NCBI GenBank assembly: GCA_016704655.1
Contig: JADIZR010000002.1
Location: 310,001-374,000 of the forward strand
DNA length: 64,000 bases
Origin: Pseudomonadota bacterium
Lineage (GTDB): Bacteria; Pseudomonadota; Gammaproteobacteria; Steroidobacterales; Steroidobacteraceae
Direction: 5' to 3'
A model generated the notes under the pieces. That model searched no databases, had not been told where the DNA came from, and saw only the letters and a list, made by a program, of their open reading frames with translations. Numbering within the stretch: position 1 is the first letter of the stretch; every line of letters begins with the position of its first letter. A program made the position numbers and the translations under genes. Positions 25,057-33,544 of the stretch are shown piece after piece.

Positions 25057-27743
25057 GGCGTCGCCATCGCGACGGGCAGCGTGAACTCGAACCTGGCACC
25101 CCCGTGCGTGCCGTGCCCCGCCGTGATTTCGCCGCCGTGTGCGCTCACGATGGCACTGCAGATGGCGAGGCCGAGACCGGCGCCGACGACCGGGCTTTCC
25201 TGGTGCCCGCGCTGGAACTTCTCGAACAGCGCCCGTGGATCGCCGGGGGGCAGTCCTGGACCTTCATCCTCGACCACGACGCGCACCATCGGGGCGTCCG
25301 CCACGGCGGTGATGCGGATGCGCGTTCCCACCGGCGTGTACTTCGTCGCATTGTCGAGCAGGTTGGCCAGCACCTGCGACACGAGCACCGGATCAACGCT
25401 CACGGCAGGCAGGTCATCGGGCAATTCGATCGCAACAGGATGATGCTGCAGCCGCGGCTCCAGGCGATGGAGGGCTGTTCCGACGAGGTCCTCGACGGAG
25501 TGCATGTCGCACCGCAGTTCGACACGACCCGACTCGAGGCGCATCAGGTCCAGCACATTCGAGATGAGGTTGGACATCTCCTGTGCCTGTTCCTCGATCG
25601 ACAGCGCGAGGGACTTCCGCGCCGCCGGCTCCAATGTCGCACCGTGGCGGACCAGTGTGCTGGCCGCGCCCGCAATCACCGACAAGGGCGTGCGCAGGTC
25701 GTGCGAGATCGACGCGAGCAGCGTGTTGCGCAGGCTCTCGCTCTCCGCCGCAATGCGCGACCTCGCTGCCTCTTCACCCAGCGCAGCTCGTTCCCAGGCC
25801 AGCGCAATCTGTCCGGCGAACGTCTCGAGCAGGTGCCGTTGCTCTGGCAACAGGACGCGCCGTCGGTTCGTCGGCAGTACCCCGAGCACGCCAAGTGCGC
25901 ACCGCGCACCGCGCAAGGGCAGGTAAACGGCGGGCGCGGCGGGCAGCGTGTCGGTGCCGAGACCGGCGCGCTGACCATGATCAAAAACCCACTGCGCCAC
26001 CGAGAGATCCGCGCCACGGAACGAGCTCTCGACGCAACTGCCGGCCGGATACTGCAGGCGCCCGTGCGAGTCGGGCGTAAGCACGACGGCGCTCGCATCG
26101 AAGACTTCGGCGACGTGCCGGACGGCCACTCGCGCCATGTTGTCGCTGCCGCGCGTGCCTGCCAATTCGCGGCTCATGGCGTACAACAGGGCAGTGCGCC
26201 GCTCACGCGCGCCGGCGACGCGATTCTGCTGCCGCACGTTGGCCATCAGGTTGCCGATGGTAAGCGTGACGGCCAGCATCACCAGAAAGGTGATCAGGTA
26301 CTGCGCATCGTGCACCTGCAGCGTCATCCGTGGCGGCACGAAGAAGAAATCGAAAGCCGCAACGCTGGCGATGGCGGTCAGGGTCCCGGGCCCACGACCG
26401 AGTCGAAGCCCCGCGATGGTCGCGCCGAGCACGTAGATCATGGCGACGTTGGTCTCGGAAAACGCCGGGTCCATCAGGAAGGCGATGCCCGTGCAGGCCA
26501 CAGTGATCGCCACCGCCCAGCCGTAGCGCGACCAGGGCACTTCGCGCGACAAGTCCAGGCGGGGCTTGGCCCGCCCGGTCGCCTCTTCTTCCCCCTGCCG
26601 TGCAACCACCAGCACGTCGAAGCCCTTTGCGCGCCGCACGAGCTCCGTCGCCGTCGAGGGCCGCAACAGCGCCTGCCAGCTGCGACGCTTCGGCTCGCCG
26701 ACCAGCACGCGGGTCGCACCGCGTGTGCGCGCGTATTCGATCAAGGCCGTGGCGGCCGTCGTGCCATCCAGCGTCACTGTGCCTGCACCCAGCGACTCAG
26801 CCATGCGCAGTATGTCGACGCGCCGGTCACGGTCTGCATCGGAGAGGCGCAGCAACGCGGGCGTCTCCACGTAGACGGCCGTCCACTCGGCGTCGAGCGC
26901 GTCGGCGATCCGCTTGCCGGTGCGCACGAGTTGCTCGGCCTGCGCGTCGGGACCGATGGCGACCAGCAGCCGGTCGCGGGCCAGGTAGGCGCGCGATGGC
27001 GATCCCGCGAGGCCCTGCGCCCGTGCCGCCGCATCGACACGATCTGCCGTCTTGCGCAGCGCGAGTTCACGCAGTGCCATCAGGTTGGGCTTGCGGAAGA
27101 AGCGTTCGACCGCCGTGCCGACCTGGTCGGACACGTAGACCTTGCCCTGCTGCAGCCGCTGCAGCAGGTCGTCCGGGGGCAGGTCGATCAACTCGATCTC
27201 GTCGGCCTCGTCGAGCACGTGGTCCGGGACCGTCTCGCGCTGACGGACGCCCGTAATCTGCGCGATCAGGTCGTTGAGACTTTCGAGGTGCTGGACGTTG
27301 AGCGTCGTCCACACATTGATGCCGGCGTCGCAGAGTTCCGCAATGTCCTGCCAGCGCTTGGAATGCCGCGGCGGCGGCTCGCCGTCGACCAGGTTCGAGT
27401 GCGCCAGCTCATCGACCAGCAGGATCCCGGGGTGACGCCTCAGCGCGGCGTCGAGGTTGAATTCCTGGCGCACCATGCCGCGATAGCGGACCGCCTGCAG
27501 CGGCAGGTTCTCCAGCGTCTCGAGCATGCGCTCGGTCTCGCGACGGCCGTGCGGCTCGACGTAACCAACCACGACGTCGGTCCCCGCCGCCCTGGCCGCG
27601 AGCGCCGCCTCGAGCATCGCGTAGGTCTTGCCGACTCCCGCCGCAGCCCCGAAGAAGACCCGCAGCCGCCCGCGACTCGCCCGCGCTTCCTCCGCCTGCA
27701 CCTGTGCGAGCAGTCGGTCCGGGTCGGGGCGATCGTCTGCCAT
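25053..27743 (-). CDS. kdpD: Sensor histidine kinase KdpD
   Basis: This 896-residue sensor kinase responds to potassium limitation or osmotic stress. The order is the N-terminal KdpD domain with P-loop GAAAGVGKTYAMLEAAL and the Walker B-like ILLVDELAHSN, a universal-stress-protein-like domain (about 250-370), four closely spaced membrane helices (about 400-500), a GAF-like domain, HisKA with the phospho-His in ASISHDLRTPLSVI, and HATPase (LLDNATKYTP, VEDEGPGLPPGD). The length agrees with E. coli KdpD (894). The gene lies between kdpC (14-base gap) and kdpE (overlap). Confidence 0.95.
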   Translation of the reverse strand: MADDRPDPDRLLAQVQAEEARASRGRLRVFFGAAAGVGKTYAMLEAALAARAAGTDVVVGYVEPHGRRETERMLETLENLPLQAVRYRGMVRQEFNLDAALRRHPGILLVDELAHSNLVDGEPPPRHSKRWQDIAELCDAGINVWTTLNVQHLESLNDLIAQITGVRQRETVPDHVLDEADEIELIDLPPDDLLQRLQQGKVYVSDQVGTAVERFFRKPNLMALRELALRKTADRVDAAARAQGLAGSPSRAYLARDRLLVAIGPDAQAEQLVRTGKRIADALDAEWTAVYVETPALLRLSDADRDRRVDILRMAESLGAGTVTLDGTTAATALIEYARTRGATRVLVGEPKRRSWQALLRPSTATELVRRAKGFDVLVVARQGEEEATGRAKPRLDLSREVPWSRYGWAVAITVACTGIAFLMDPAFSETNVAMIYVLGATIAGLRLGRGPGTLTAIASVAAFDFFFVPPRMTLQVHDAQYLITFLVMLAVTLTIGNLMANVRQQNRVAGARERRTALLYAMSRELAGTRGSDNMARVAVRHVAEVFDASAVVLTPDSHGRLQYPAGSCVESSFRGADLSVAQWVFDHGQRAGLGTDTLPAAPAVYLPLRGARCALGVLGVLPTNRRRVLLPEQRHLLETFAGQIALAWERAALGEEAARSRIAAESESLRNTLLASISHDLRTPLSVIAGAASTLVRHGATLEPAARKSLALSIEEQAQEMSNLISNVLDLMRLESGRVELRCDMHSVEDLVGTALHRLEPRLQHHPVAIELPDDLPAVSVDPVLVSQVLANLLDNATKYTPVGTRIRITAVADAPMVRVVVEDEGPGLPPGDPRALFEKFQRGHQESPVVGAGLGLAICSAIVSAHGGEITAGHGTHGGARFEFTLPVAMATP

Positions 27744-27757
27744 GCTGCGATTATCGG

Positions 27758-28330
27758 CTATCGTTCTGCGTCGAGCGCGAGGTTCAGCTCGAGCACGTTC
27801 ACGCGCGGTTCACCCAGGACACCCAGCGTGCGGCCTGCGGTGGCGGCCCGGACAAGCTCGCGTACCTTCGCTTCAGGCAGCCCTCGCTCTCGAGCCACGC
27901 GCGGCACCTGGAATTCGGCAGCGGCGACGGAGATCTGGGGGTCGAGGCCGCTGCCTGACGCGGTCACCAGGTCCACCGGCACCGGTCGCGTGTTGTCCGG
28001 ATCGGCCGCGCGCAGTGCGGCAATACGCCTCTCGACGGCCAACGCCAACGCCGGATTGAGGGGACCCTGGTTCGAGCCGGACGACACGGCTCCATTGTTC
28101 GGCGCCGGGCCCGTGGCCGACGGCCGGCCCCAGAAATGCCGCGGCGAAGAGAATGACTGCCCGATCAGGCGCGAGCCGACGAGCTTGCCATCCACCCTGA
28201 CGAGACTGCCGCTGGCCTGCGTGGGAAACGCCACCGCGGCGACCAGTGTCACGAGTCCCGGATAGACCACGCCCGTCACGACGGTCAACTGCAGGAACAC
28301 GATCGTCGCAACGCGAAGTTCACGGATCAT
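27758..28330 (-). CDS. kdpC: Potassium-transporting ATPase subunit KdpC
   Basis: This 190-residue KdpC is the single-span subunit that stabilises the KdpFABC complex and aids ATP binding. One N-terminal membrane helix (VATIVFLQLTVVTGVVYPGL) is followed by the periplasmic domain with the typical GSRLIGQSFSSPRHFWGRPS region and a C-terminal block DLVTASGSGLDPQISVAAAE. The start at 28330 is 10 bases after the kdpB stop. Confidence 0.93.
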   Translation of the reverse strand: MIRELRVATIVFLQLTVVTGVVYPGLVTLVAAVAFPTQASGSLVRVDGKLVGSRLIGQSFSSPRHFWGRPSATGPAPNNGAVSSGSNQGPLNPALALAVERRIAALRAADPDNTRPVPVDLVTASGSGLDPQISVAAAEFQVPRVARERGLPEAKVRELVRAATAGRTLGVLGEPRVNVLELNLALDAER

Positions 28331-28340
28331 CGTGTCGTCC

Positions 28341-30419
28341 TCATATCCAGCCGGTGGCCGCCAGCAGCACGTCGATCAGCTTGATGCCGATGAACGGCAC
28401 CACGAGCCCGCCGAGCCCGAAGACGAGCAGATTGCGGCGCAACAGGTGCGCGGCGGATACCGCGCGGGTCTTCACGCCGCGCAGTGCGAGCGGGACCAGC
28501 ACCACGATGATGAGCGCGTTGAAAATCACGGCCGCGAGAATGGCGCTCTCCGGACTCGCCAGACGCATCAGGTTGAACGCGTCGAGCTGCGGATACGTCG
28601 CCGCAAAGGCTGCCGGAATAATGGCGAAGTACTTGGCCACGTCGTTCGCGATCGAGAACGTCGTGAGCGCGCCGCGCGTCACCAGCAACTGCTTGCCGAC
28701 GTCCACCACCTCGATCAGCTTGGTGGGATTCGAGTCGAGGTCCACCATGTTGCCGGCTTCTTTCGCCGCCTGCGTGCCCGTGTTCATGGCCACCGCGACG
28801 TCCGCCTGGGCCAGTGCCGGCGCATCGTTGGTGCCGTCGCCGCACATGGCGACCAGGTGACCTTCGCCCTGGTAACGCCGGATGAGAGCGAGCTTGGTCT
28901 CCGGGGTGGCCTCGGCGAGAAAATCGTCGACGCCGGCCTCCGCGGCAATCGCGGCCGCGGTCAACCGGTTGTCTCCGGTAACCATGACGGTCTTGATGCC
29001 CATCTGCCGCAGCTCGACGAAGCGCTCGCGGATGCCGCCCTTGACGATGTCGCGCAGTTCGATCACGCCGAGCACGCGTTTGCCGTCGGCGACCACGAGC
29101 GGCGTCGCACCGCCGCGCGCCACGGTCTCGACCTGCTGCGTCACTGCAACCGCCCACGCACCGCCTTCCGCCTCGACGAATCTGCGCACTGCATCGGCCG
29201 CGCCCTTGCGCAGCCTGCGTCCTTCCAGGTCCACGCCGCTCATGCGGGTCTGCGCCGAAAACTTGTGGAATTCATGCATCGTGCCGGCCAGGTCGCGGCC
29301 GCGGAGCTGGAACTGTTGCTTGGCCAGCACGACGATGGAGCGTCCTTCCGGCGTCTCGTCCGCGAGCGAAGCGAGTTGCGCCGCGTCGGCCAGTTCCTGC
29401 TCCGTCACGCCCGGCGCAGCATGGAAGGCCGCTGCCTGCCGGTCCCCGAGCGTGATCGTGCCGGTCTTGTCGAGCAGCAGCACGTCGACGTCGCCGGCCG
29501 CCTCCACCGCACGACCGGAAGTCGCGATCACGTTGGAGCGCACCATGCGGTCCATGCCCGCGATGCCGATGGCGGACAGCAGGCCGCCGATGGTCGTGGG
29601 GATCAGGCAGACCAGCAGCGCCACGAGCACCACCGCGGTGACGGCGGTGCCGACACCCGAGCTCGCGACCGCAAACCTGGAAAATGGTGCCAGCGTGACG
29701 GTGGCGAGCAGGAACACCAGCGTCAGGAACGACAGCAGGATCGACAGCGCGATCTCGTTCGGCGTCTTGCCGCGCCTGGCGCCCTCCACCATCGCGATCA
29801 TGCGGTCGAGGAATGCCTCGCCCGGGTTGCTGGTGACACGTACCACCAGCCAGTCGGACAGCACGCGCGTGCCGCCGGTCACCGAGCAGAAATCCCCGCC
29901 GGATTCACGCAGCACCGGCGCCGATTCGCCGGTGATGGCGCTTTCGTCCACCGACGCCACGCCGTCGATGACCTCGCCGTCCGCGGGAATGACATCAAGA
30001 GCTTCGACCAGCACGACATCGTCACGCCGCAGCGAGGACGCCTGGACCAGGGTGTGGCCGCCTTCCGCGCGCCGGCCCTTGAGCTTCTTCGCCTGCACTT
30101 CCTTGCGCGTGGAACGCAGGGCCGCGGCCTGCGCCTTGCCGCGACCTTCGGCCACCGCCTCAGCGAAGTTCGCGAACAGCACCGTCAGCCACAACCACGC
30201 CGAGATCAGCAGCACAAACCCGGGTCGCCCGGCGTTCGGCGCCATCCCGAGCGCGGCAGCAGCGCCCAGCACGGTCGTGAAGAGGCTGCCCACGAAGACC
30301 ACGAACATCACCGGATTGCGGACCTGCACGCGCGGGTCGAGCTTGGCGAAGGAATCGCGGATCCCCTGCAGGACAATCGGTCGACTCAGCGCGGTGGTAC
30401 CGGCATGCGTCGCAGTCAT
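28341..30419 (-). CDS. kdpB: Potassium-transporting P-type ATPase subunit KdpB
   Basis: This 692-residue catalytic P-type ATPase of the Kdp pump has the phosphorylation motif LLLDKTGTITLGDRQ, the actuator TGES (SAITGESAPV), the P-domain MVTGDNRLTAAAIA and the hinge motif CGDGTNDAPALAQADVAVAM. The ATG at 30419 is chosen because it lies one base after the kdpA stop, has GGGAG upstream, and gives a normal N-terminus; an in-frame ATG at 30434 inside kdpA is possible. E. coli KdpB has 682 residues. Confidence 0.95.
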   Translation of the reverse strand: MTATHAGTTALSRPIVLQGIRDSFAKLDPRVQVRNPVMFVVFVGSLFTTVLGAAAALGMAPNAGRPGFVLLISAWLWLTVLFANFAEAVAEGRGKAQAAALRSTRKEVQAKKLKGRRAEGGHTLVQASSLRRDDVVLVEALDVIPADGEVIDGVASVDESAITGESAPVLRESGGDFCSVTGGTRVLSDWLVVRVTSNPGEAFLDRMIAMVEGARRGKTPNEIALSILLSFLTLVFLLATVTLAPFSRFAVASSGVGTAVTAVVLVALLVCLIPTTIGGLLSAIGIAGMDRMVRSNVIATSGRAVEAAGDVDVLLLDKTGTITLGDRQAAAFHAAPGVTEQELADAAQLASLADETPEGRSIVVLAKQQFQLRGRDLAGTMHEFHKFSAQTRMSGVDLEGRRLRKGAADAVRRFVEAEGGAWAVAVTQQVETVARGGATPLVVADGKRVLGVIELRDIVKGGIRERFVELRQMGIKTVMVTGDNRLTAAAIAAEAGVDDFLAEATPETKLALIRRYQGEGHLVAMCGDGTNDAPALAQADVAVAMNTGTQAAKEAGNMVDLDSNPTKLIEVVDVGKQLLVTRGALTTFSIANDVAKYFAIIPAAFAATYPQLDAFNLMRLASPESAILAAVIFNALIIVVLVPLALRGVKTRAVSAAHLLRRNLLVFGLGGLVVPFIGIKLIDVLLAATGWI

Positions 30420-30420
30420 C

Positions 30421-32166
30421 TCAGTGGCTCCCATGAAGCTGGAGGTGTTCCACGATCGGCCCGAGCGCGAGCGCGGGCAGGAACGTGAGTGCTCCCACCA
30501 GCAGCACAGTGGTCACCAGCAAGGCGACGAAAAGTGGTGTGTGTGTGGGCAAGGTGCCCGCCGTGATAGCCGTAGCGCGCTTGGCGGCCAGGCTGCCGGC
30601 GATCGCCAGGACCGGAATCATCAGCCAGTAGCGCGACACCCACATCGCGATGCCGAGCGCGAAATTGTAGAAGGGTGTGTTGGCCGCAAGACCTGCGAAA
30701 GCACTGCCGTTGTTGTTGCCGGCGGACGAGAACGCATACAGGATCTCCGAGAACCCGTGCGTGCCGGGATTGGCGACACTCGCGGTGGCTGCCGGCACCA
30801 TGACGGCCACGGCGGTGCCCAGCAGGACGGCGAGGCACGGCACGAGCAGCACGATCGCGGCCATCTTCACCTCGTAGGCCTCGATCTTCTTGCCGAGGTA
30901 TTCGGGCGTGCGCCCGACCATCAGCCCGGCGATGAACACCGCGATGACGGCGAACATCAACATGCCGTAGAGTCCGCTGCCAACGCCGCCGAAGACGACT
31001 TCACCGAGCTGCATGAGCCACATCGGCGCCAACCCGCCAAGCGGCGTGAACGAATCGTGCATGGAGTTGACGGACCCGTTCGAGGCGGCAGTCGTAGCCG
31101 TCGCCCAGAGCGCGGAATTGGCGATGCCAAAACGCGTCTCTTTGCCCTCCATGTTGCCGCCGGGCTGCATCGCGGAGGCCGCCTGGTCCACACCGAGCGC
31201 ATCGAAGCGGGGATTTCCCGCCTGCTCGGCCGCGAATGCGCCGACCAGCAGGGGCACGAAGATCACCAGCATGGCTGCCAGCAATGCCCAGCCCTGCCGC
31301 TGGTCGTTGACCATGCGGCCGAACGTGTAGCAGAGGGCGGCCGGGATCAGCAGGATGGCCAGCATCTCGAGGAAATTCGACAACGGCGTCGGGTTTTCGA
31401 AGGGGTGCGCCGAGTTGACGTTGAAGAACCCACCACCGTTGGTGCCGAGTTGCTTGATCGCGACCTGGCTCGCGGCCGGGCCGAGCGGCAGCGTCTGCTC
31501 GGTGACGGTCTGTTCCTGCATGACCACGGGTTCGACCAGGGTCACCTGCTGGTACGGCGCGAAGGACTGCACGACGCCCTGCGAGGCGAGCACGACGGCC
31601 AGGATGAAGGACAGGGGCAACAGCACATGTAGCGTGCTGCGCGTGAAATCGACCCAGAAGTTGCCGATCTGGCCCGCCTCGCGGCGAACGAAGCCGCGGA
31701 TCAACGCGATCAACACCGCAATGCCCGTCGCCGCCGACAGGAAATTCTGCACGGCGAGGCCCAGCATCTGCGTCAGGTAGCTCATGGTCGCTTCGCCGAC
31801 GTAACCCTGCCAGTTGGTGTTCGTCGCAAAGCTGACGGCCGTGTTGAACGACGAGTCGGGCGATATCGCGCCCAGCCCTTGCGGGTTGAGGGGCAGCACG
31901 CCCTGCAGGCGCTGCAACGCATACACGGCGATGAAACCCAGCAGGTTCACCAGCAGGGCGTCGAACGCGTATCGCGTCCAGTCCGATTCGTGCGCTGGAT
32001 CCACGCCGGAGATGCGATAGATCAACCGCTCGACGGGTCCGAGCAGTGGCGACAGGAATGTGCGCTCGCCCCGGAAGACGGCAGCCATGTAAGCGCCGAG
32101 CGGCTTCACCAGCGCCACCAGCACGACGACGTACAGTGCCAGTTGCAGCAGACCCTGGCCGGTCAC
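30421..32166 (-). CDS. kdpA: Potassium-transporting ATPase subunit KdpA
   Basis: This is the potassium-binding, channel-like subunit, 581 residues with about ten membrane helices, slightly longer than E. coli KdpA (557). Selectivity-filter-type segments are visible: SFATNTNWQGYVGE (first loop), KQLGTNGGGFFNVNSAHPFE and FSSAGNNNGSAFAGL. The start is GTG 32166, overlapping the kdpF stop by four bases (GTGA). It is followed directly by kdpB. Confidence 0.95.
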   Translation of the reverse strand: MTGQGLLQLALYVVVLVALVKPLGAYMAAVFRGERTFLSPLLGPVERLIYRISGVDPAHESDWTRYAFDALLVNLLGFIAVYALQRLQGVLPLNPQGLGAISPDSSFNTAVSFATNTNWQGYVGEATMSYLTQMLGLAVQNFLSAATGIAVLIALIRGFVRREAGQIGNFWVDFTRSTLHVLLPLSFILAVVLASQGVVQSFAPYQQVTLVEPVVMQEQTVTEQTLPLGPAASQVAIKQLGTNGGGFFNVNSAHPFENPTPLSNFLEMLAILLIPAALCYTFGRMVNDQRQGWALLAAMLVIFVPLLVGAFAAEQAGNPRFDALGVDQAASAMQPGGNMEGKETRFGIANSALWATATTAASNGSVNSMHDSFTPLGGLAPMWLMQLGEVVFGGVGSGLYGMLMFAVIAVFIAGLMVGRTPEYLGKKIEAYEVKMAAIVLLVPCLAVLLGTAVAVMVPAATASVANPGTHGFSEILYAFSSAGNNNGSAFAGLAANTPFYNFALGIAMWVSRYWLMIPVLAIAGSLAAKRATAITAGTLPTHTPLFVALLVTTVLLVGALTFLPALALGPIVEHLQLHGSH

Positions 32167-32255
32167 TGGAATTTCTCCGGGTACAGGAGAGCGACCAGGA
32201 GATAGACGACCAGCCCGACGGCCAGCAGCAGGCCGATCATGTCCACGGGAGTCAT
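32163..32255 (-). CDS. kdpF: Potassium-transporting ATPase subunit KdpF
   Basis: This 30-residue hydrophobic peptide forms a single transmembrane helix: MTPVDMIGLLLAVGLVVYLL, then VALLYPEKFQ. Size, position just before kdpA and the ending with aromatic/Pro-Glu residues fit KdpF, the small lipid-like stabilising subunit of KdpFABC (29 residues in E. coli). Its stop overlaps the kdpA GTG. Its own ATG overlaps the stop of another 30-residue ORF upstream, so three reading frames are chained by four-base overlaps. Confidence 0.88.
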   Translation of the reverse strand: MTPVDMIGLLLAVGLVVYLLVALLYPEKFQ

Positions 32256-32344
32256 GACTGCCCCCGCAGACGGCCGCACAGCCGGAACAAGCCCCACGTC
32301 GTGCCGCACAAAGTCAGCGTCAGCAGCAGAACGGTGATTTCCAT
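32252..32344 (-). CDS. Unnamed 30-residue membrane ORF at the head of the kdp operon
   Basis: This 30-codon frame (32344 to 32252) begins MEITVLLLTLTLCGTTWGLF and ends with a short Arg/Gly-rich tail (RLCGRLRGQS). It would form one membrane helix with a basic cytoplasmic end. A strong ribosome binding site (GGAGG, 7 bases upstream) precedes the ATG, the best in this operon. The stop overlaps the kdpF start (ATGA), so it would be translated first and coupled to kdpF. I know of no standard Kdp subunit corresponding to it. I think similar short TWGL...RLC peptides occur upstream of kdpF in other bacteria, but I cannot check this. Confidence 0.6.
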   Translation of the reverse strand: MEITVLLLTLTLCGTTWGLFRLCGRLRGQS

Positions 32345-32371
32345 GGCCTGACCTCCAGTGACGAAGACCAG

Positions 32372-32404
32372 CTTAGGCAGTCGGGTGTTAGGACGGCGTT
32401 AGGA
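32372..32404 (-). promoter_or_regulatory. Candidate KdpE operator upstream of the kdp operon
   Basis: On the minus strand TCCTAAC occurs twice, at 32404-32398 and 32393-32387, exactly 11 bases apart. A related GCCTAAG half-site lies at 32378-32372. OmpR-family regulators bind direct repeats with a spacing near one helical turn, so this is a plausible KdpE site. It lies 43-60 bases before the first ORF of the operon and is shared with the divergent transporter gene. Confidence 0.5.
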
Positions 32405-32449
32405 ATTGCTGCTGGACGACGGCGTCAACCAGGAGTCGATAAACTGCAC

Positions 32450-33205
32450 GTGATGACAGCAGAAGTACTGATCCTTGCCGTGGCGTTCTTCTGCCTCGCG
32501 GCCCTTTACAGCACCGTGGGACACGCCGGCGCATCGGGTTACCTGGCGACGATGGCATTGCTTGGCGTGGCGCCCGCCACCATGCGACCCACCGCGCTCG
32601 CGCTCAACCTGATCGTTGCGACGCTGACGACCTACCGCTTCTGGCGCGCCGGCTGGACCCGCTGGGACCAGCTGCTGCCGTTCGCGCTCGCGTCCGTGCC
32701 GCTGGCCTACTTCGGCGGCCGGATCGAGGTCCCCGTGCCGGGTTACCGTGCGATGGTGGGTGTCGTGCTGCTGTGCTCAGCCGTCATCCTGATCTGGCGC
32801 GCACGCGGCGGTGAATCGTCGCTTGCGGAGAGAAACGTGCAGATTCCACTGCCTGCCGCGGTTGGCAGCGGTGCGGCCATCGGCCTGCTGTCGGGACTCA
32901 CCGGCACCGGCGGCGGCATCTTTCTCAGCCCGCTGCTGCTGTTCGCAGGCTGGGCCGGCCCGCGGGGCGCGGCAGGGCTCGCCGCACCCTTCATTTGCCT
33001 GAATTCGCTGGCCGGCCTGATCGGCGTGCAGTGGACCGCCCACTCGCTGCCCACGGCAATGCCTTTGCTCGCCGTGACCGTCCTGGCCGGAGGCTGGGTG
33101 GGCACAGCCCTGGGACTGGAGCGCCTGCCGCGACGTGGCCTGATCCTGGCACTTTCAGTGGTACTGCTGGTGGCAGGTGGCAAACTGCTGTTGCCGGCGC
33201 ATTAG
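32450..33205 (+). CDS. TauE/SafE family (TSUP) sulfite/sulfonate exporter-like membrane protein
   Basis: This 251-residue polytopic membrane protein has eight or so helices in two halves. The first begins LAVAFFCLAALYSTVGHAGA, then SGYLATMALLGVAP; the second contains GLLSGLTGTGGGIFLSPLLL. These paired Gly-rich segments are the TauE/SafE (DUF81) signature. Members export or import sulfite, sulfonates or other small anions; the substrate here is not evident. The start is GTG 32450 or ATG 32453. It is divergent from the kdp operon. Confidence 0.82.
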   Translation: MMTAEVLILAVAFFCLAALYSTVGHAGASGYLATMALLGVAPATMRPTALALNLIVATLTTYRFWRAGWTRWDQLLPFALASVPLAYFGGRIEVPVPGYRAMVGVVLLCSAVILIWRARGGESSLAERNVQIPLPAAVGSGAAIGLLSGLTGTGGGIFLSPLLLFAGWAGPRGAAGLAAPFICLNSLAGLIGVQWTAHSLPTAMPLLAVTVLAGGWVGTALGLERLPRRGLILALSVVLLVAGGKLLLPAH

Positions 33206-33232
33206 CCGGCAAGACGCGCAACACCCGAACGC

Positions 33233-33526
33233 ATGACGCACTCAAAGCACTGGCTCGATCACATTGCCGCAACGGCCGCCGAGTGGGGACTGTCGAAACC
33301 GACGGACTACGGTGAAGATGAACGCAAGCGCCCGCTTGCCGCGGTGGCAACGGACCTGAACGCGCGACTGAAGCAATGCTGCAAGAGCGCCGACGCTCCC
33401 TCCGGAGCGATGATCGCGATGCGCAGCCACCTGGCACTTTTTGCCCGCTACGGACTGCCGAATCCGAAGGCGACGCAGCTCGTCAGGGACCTGACGATGC
33501 AGGCGTTCGCCCCGAAGAGGCGCTGA
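33233..33526 (+). CDS. Small hypothetical protein
   Basis: This 97-residue, soluble, probably helical protein starts MTHSKHWLDHIAATAAEWGL and ends in a basic FAPKRR. It has a pair of Cys residues (QCCKS). I do not recognise a family. It lies 27 bases after the transporter gene and 18 bases before the metallopeptidase-like gene, on the same strand, so it may share a transcript with them. Codon use looks like the neighbours, which supports a real gene. Confidence 0.5.
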   Translation: MTHSKHWLDHIAATAAEWGLSKPTDYGEDERKRPLAAVATDLNARLKQCCKSADAPSGAMIAMRSHLALFARYGLPNPKATQLVRDLTMQAFAPKRR

Positions 33527-33544
33527 ACCCGGAAGGACACGACC

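Noticed and set aside
25104..28265. A 1053-codon open frame on the + strand antisense to kdpD and kdpC
   Set aside because: It mirrors the high-GC codon pattern of kdpD/kdpC, has no recognisable domain and conflicts with two clear, conserved genes.
28332..31632. Very long + strand open frames antisense to kdpB and kdpA
   Set aside because: Arg/His/Ala-rich shadow translations of GC-rich genes; no motifs.
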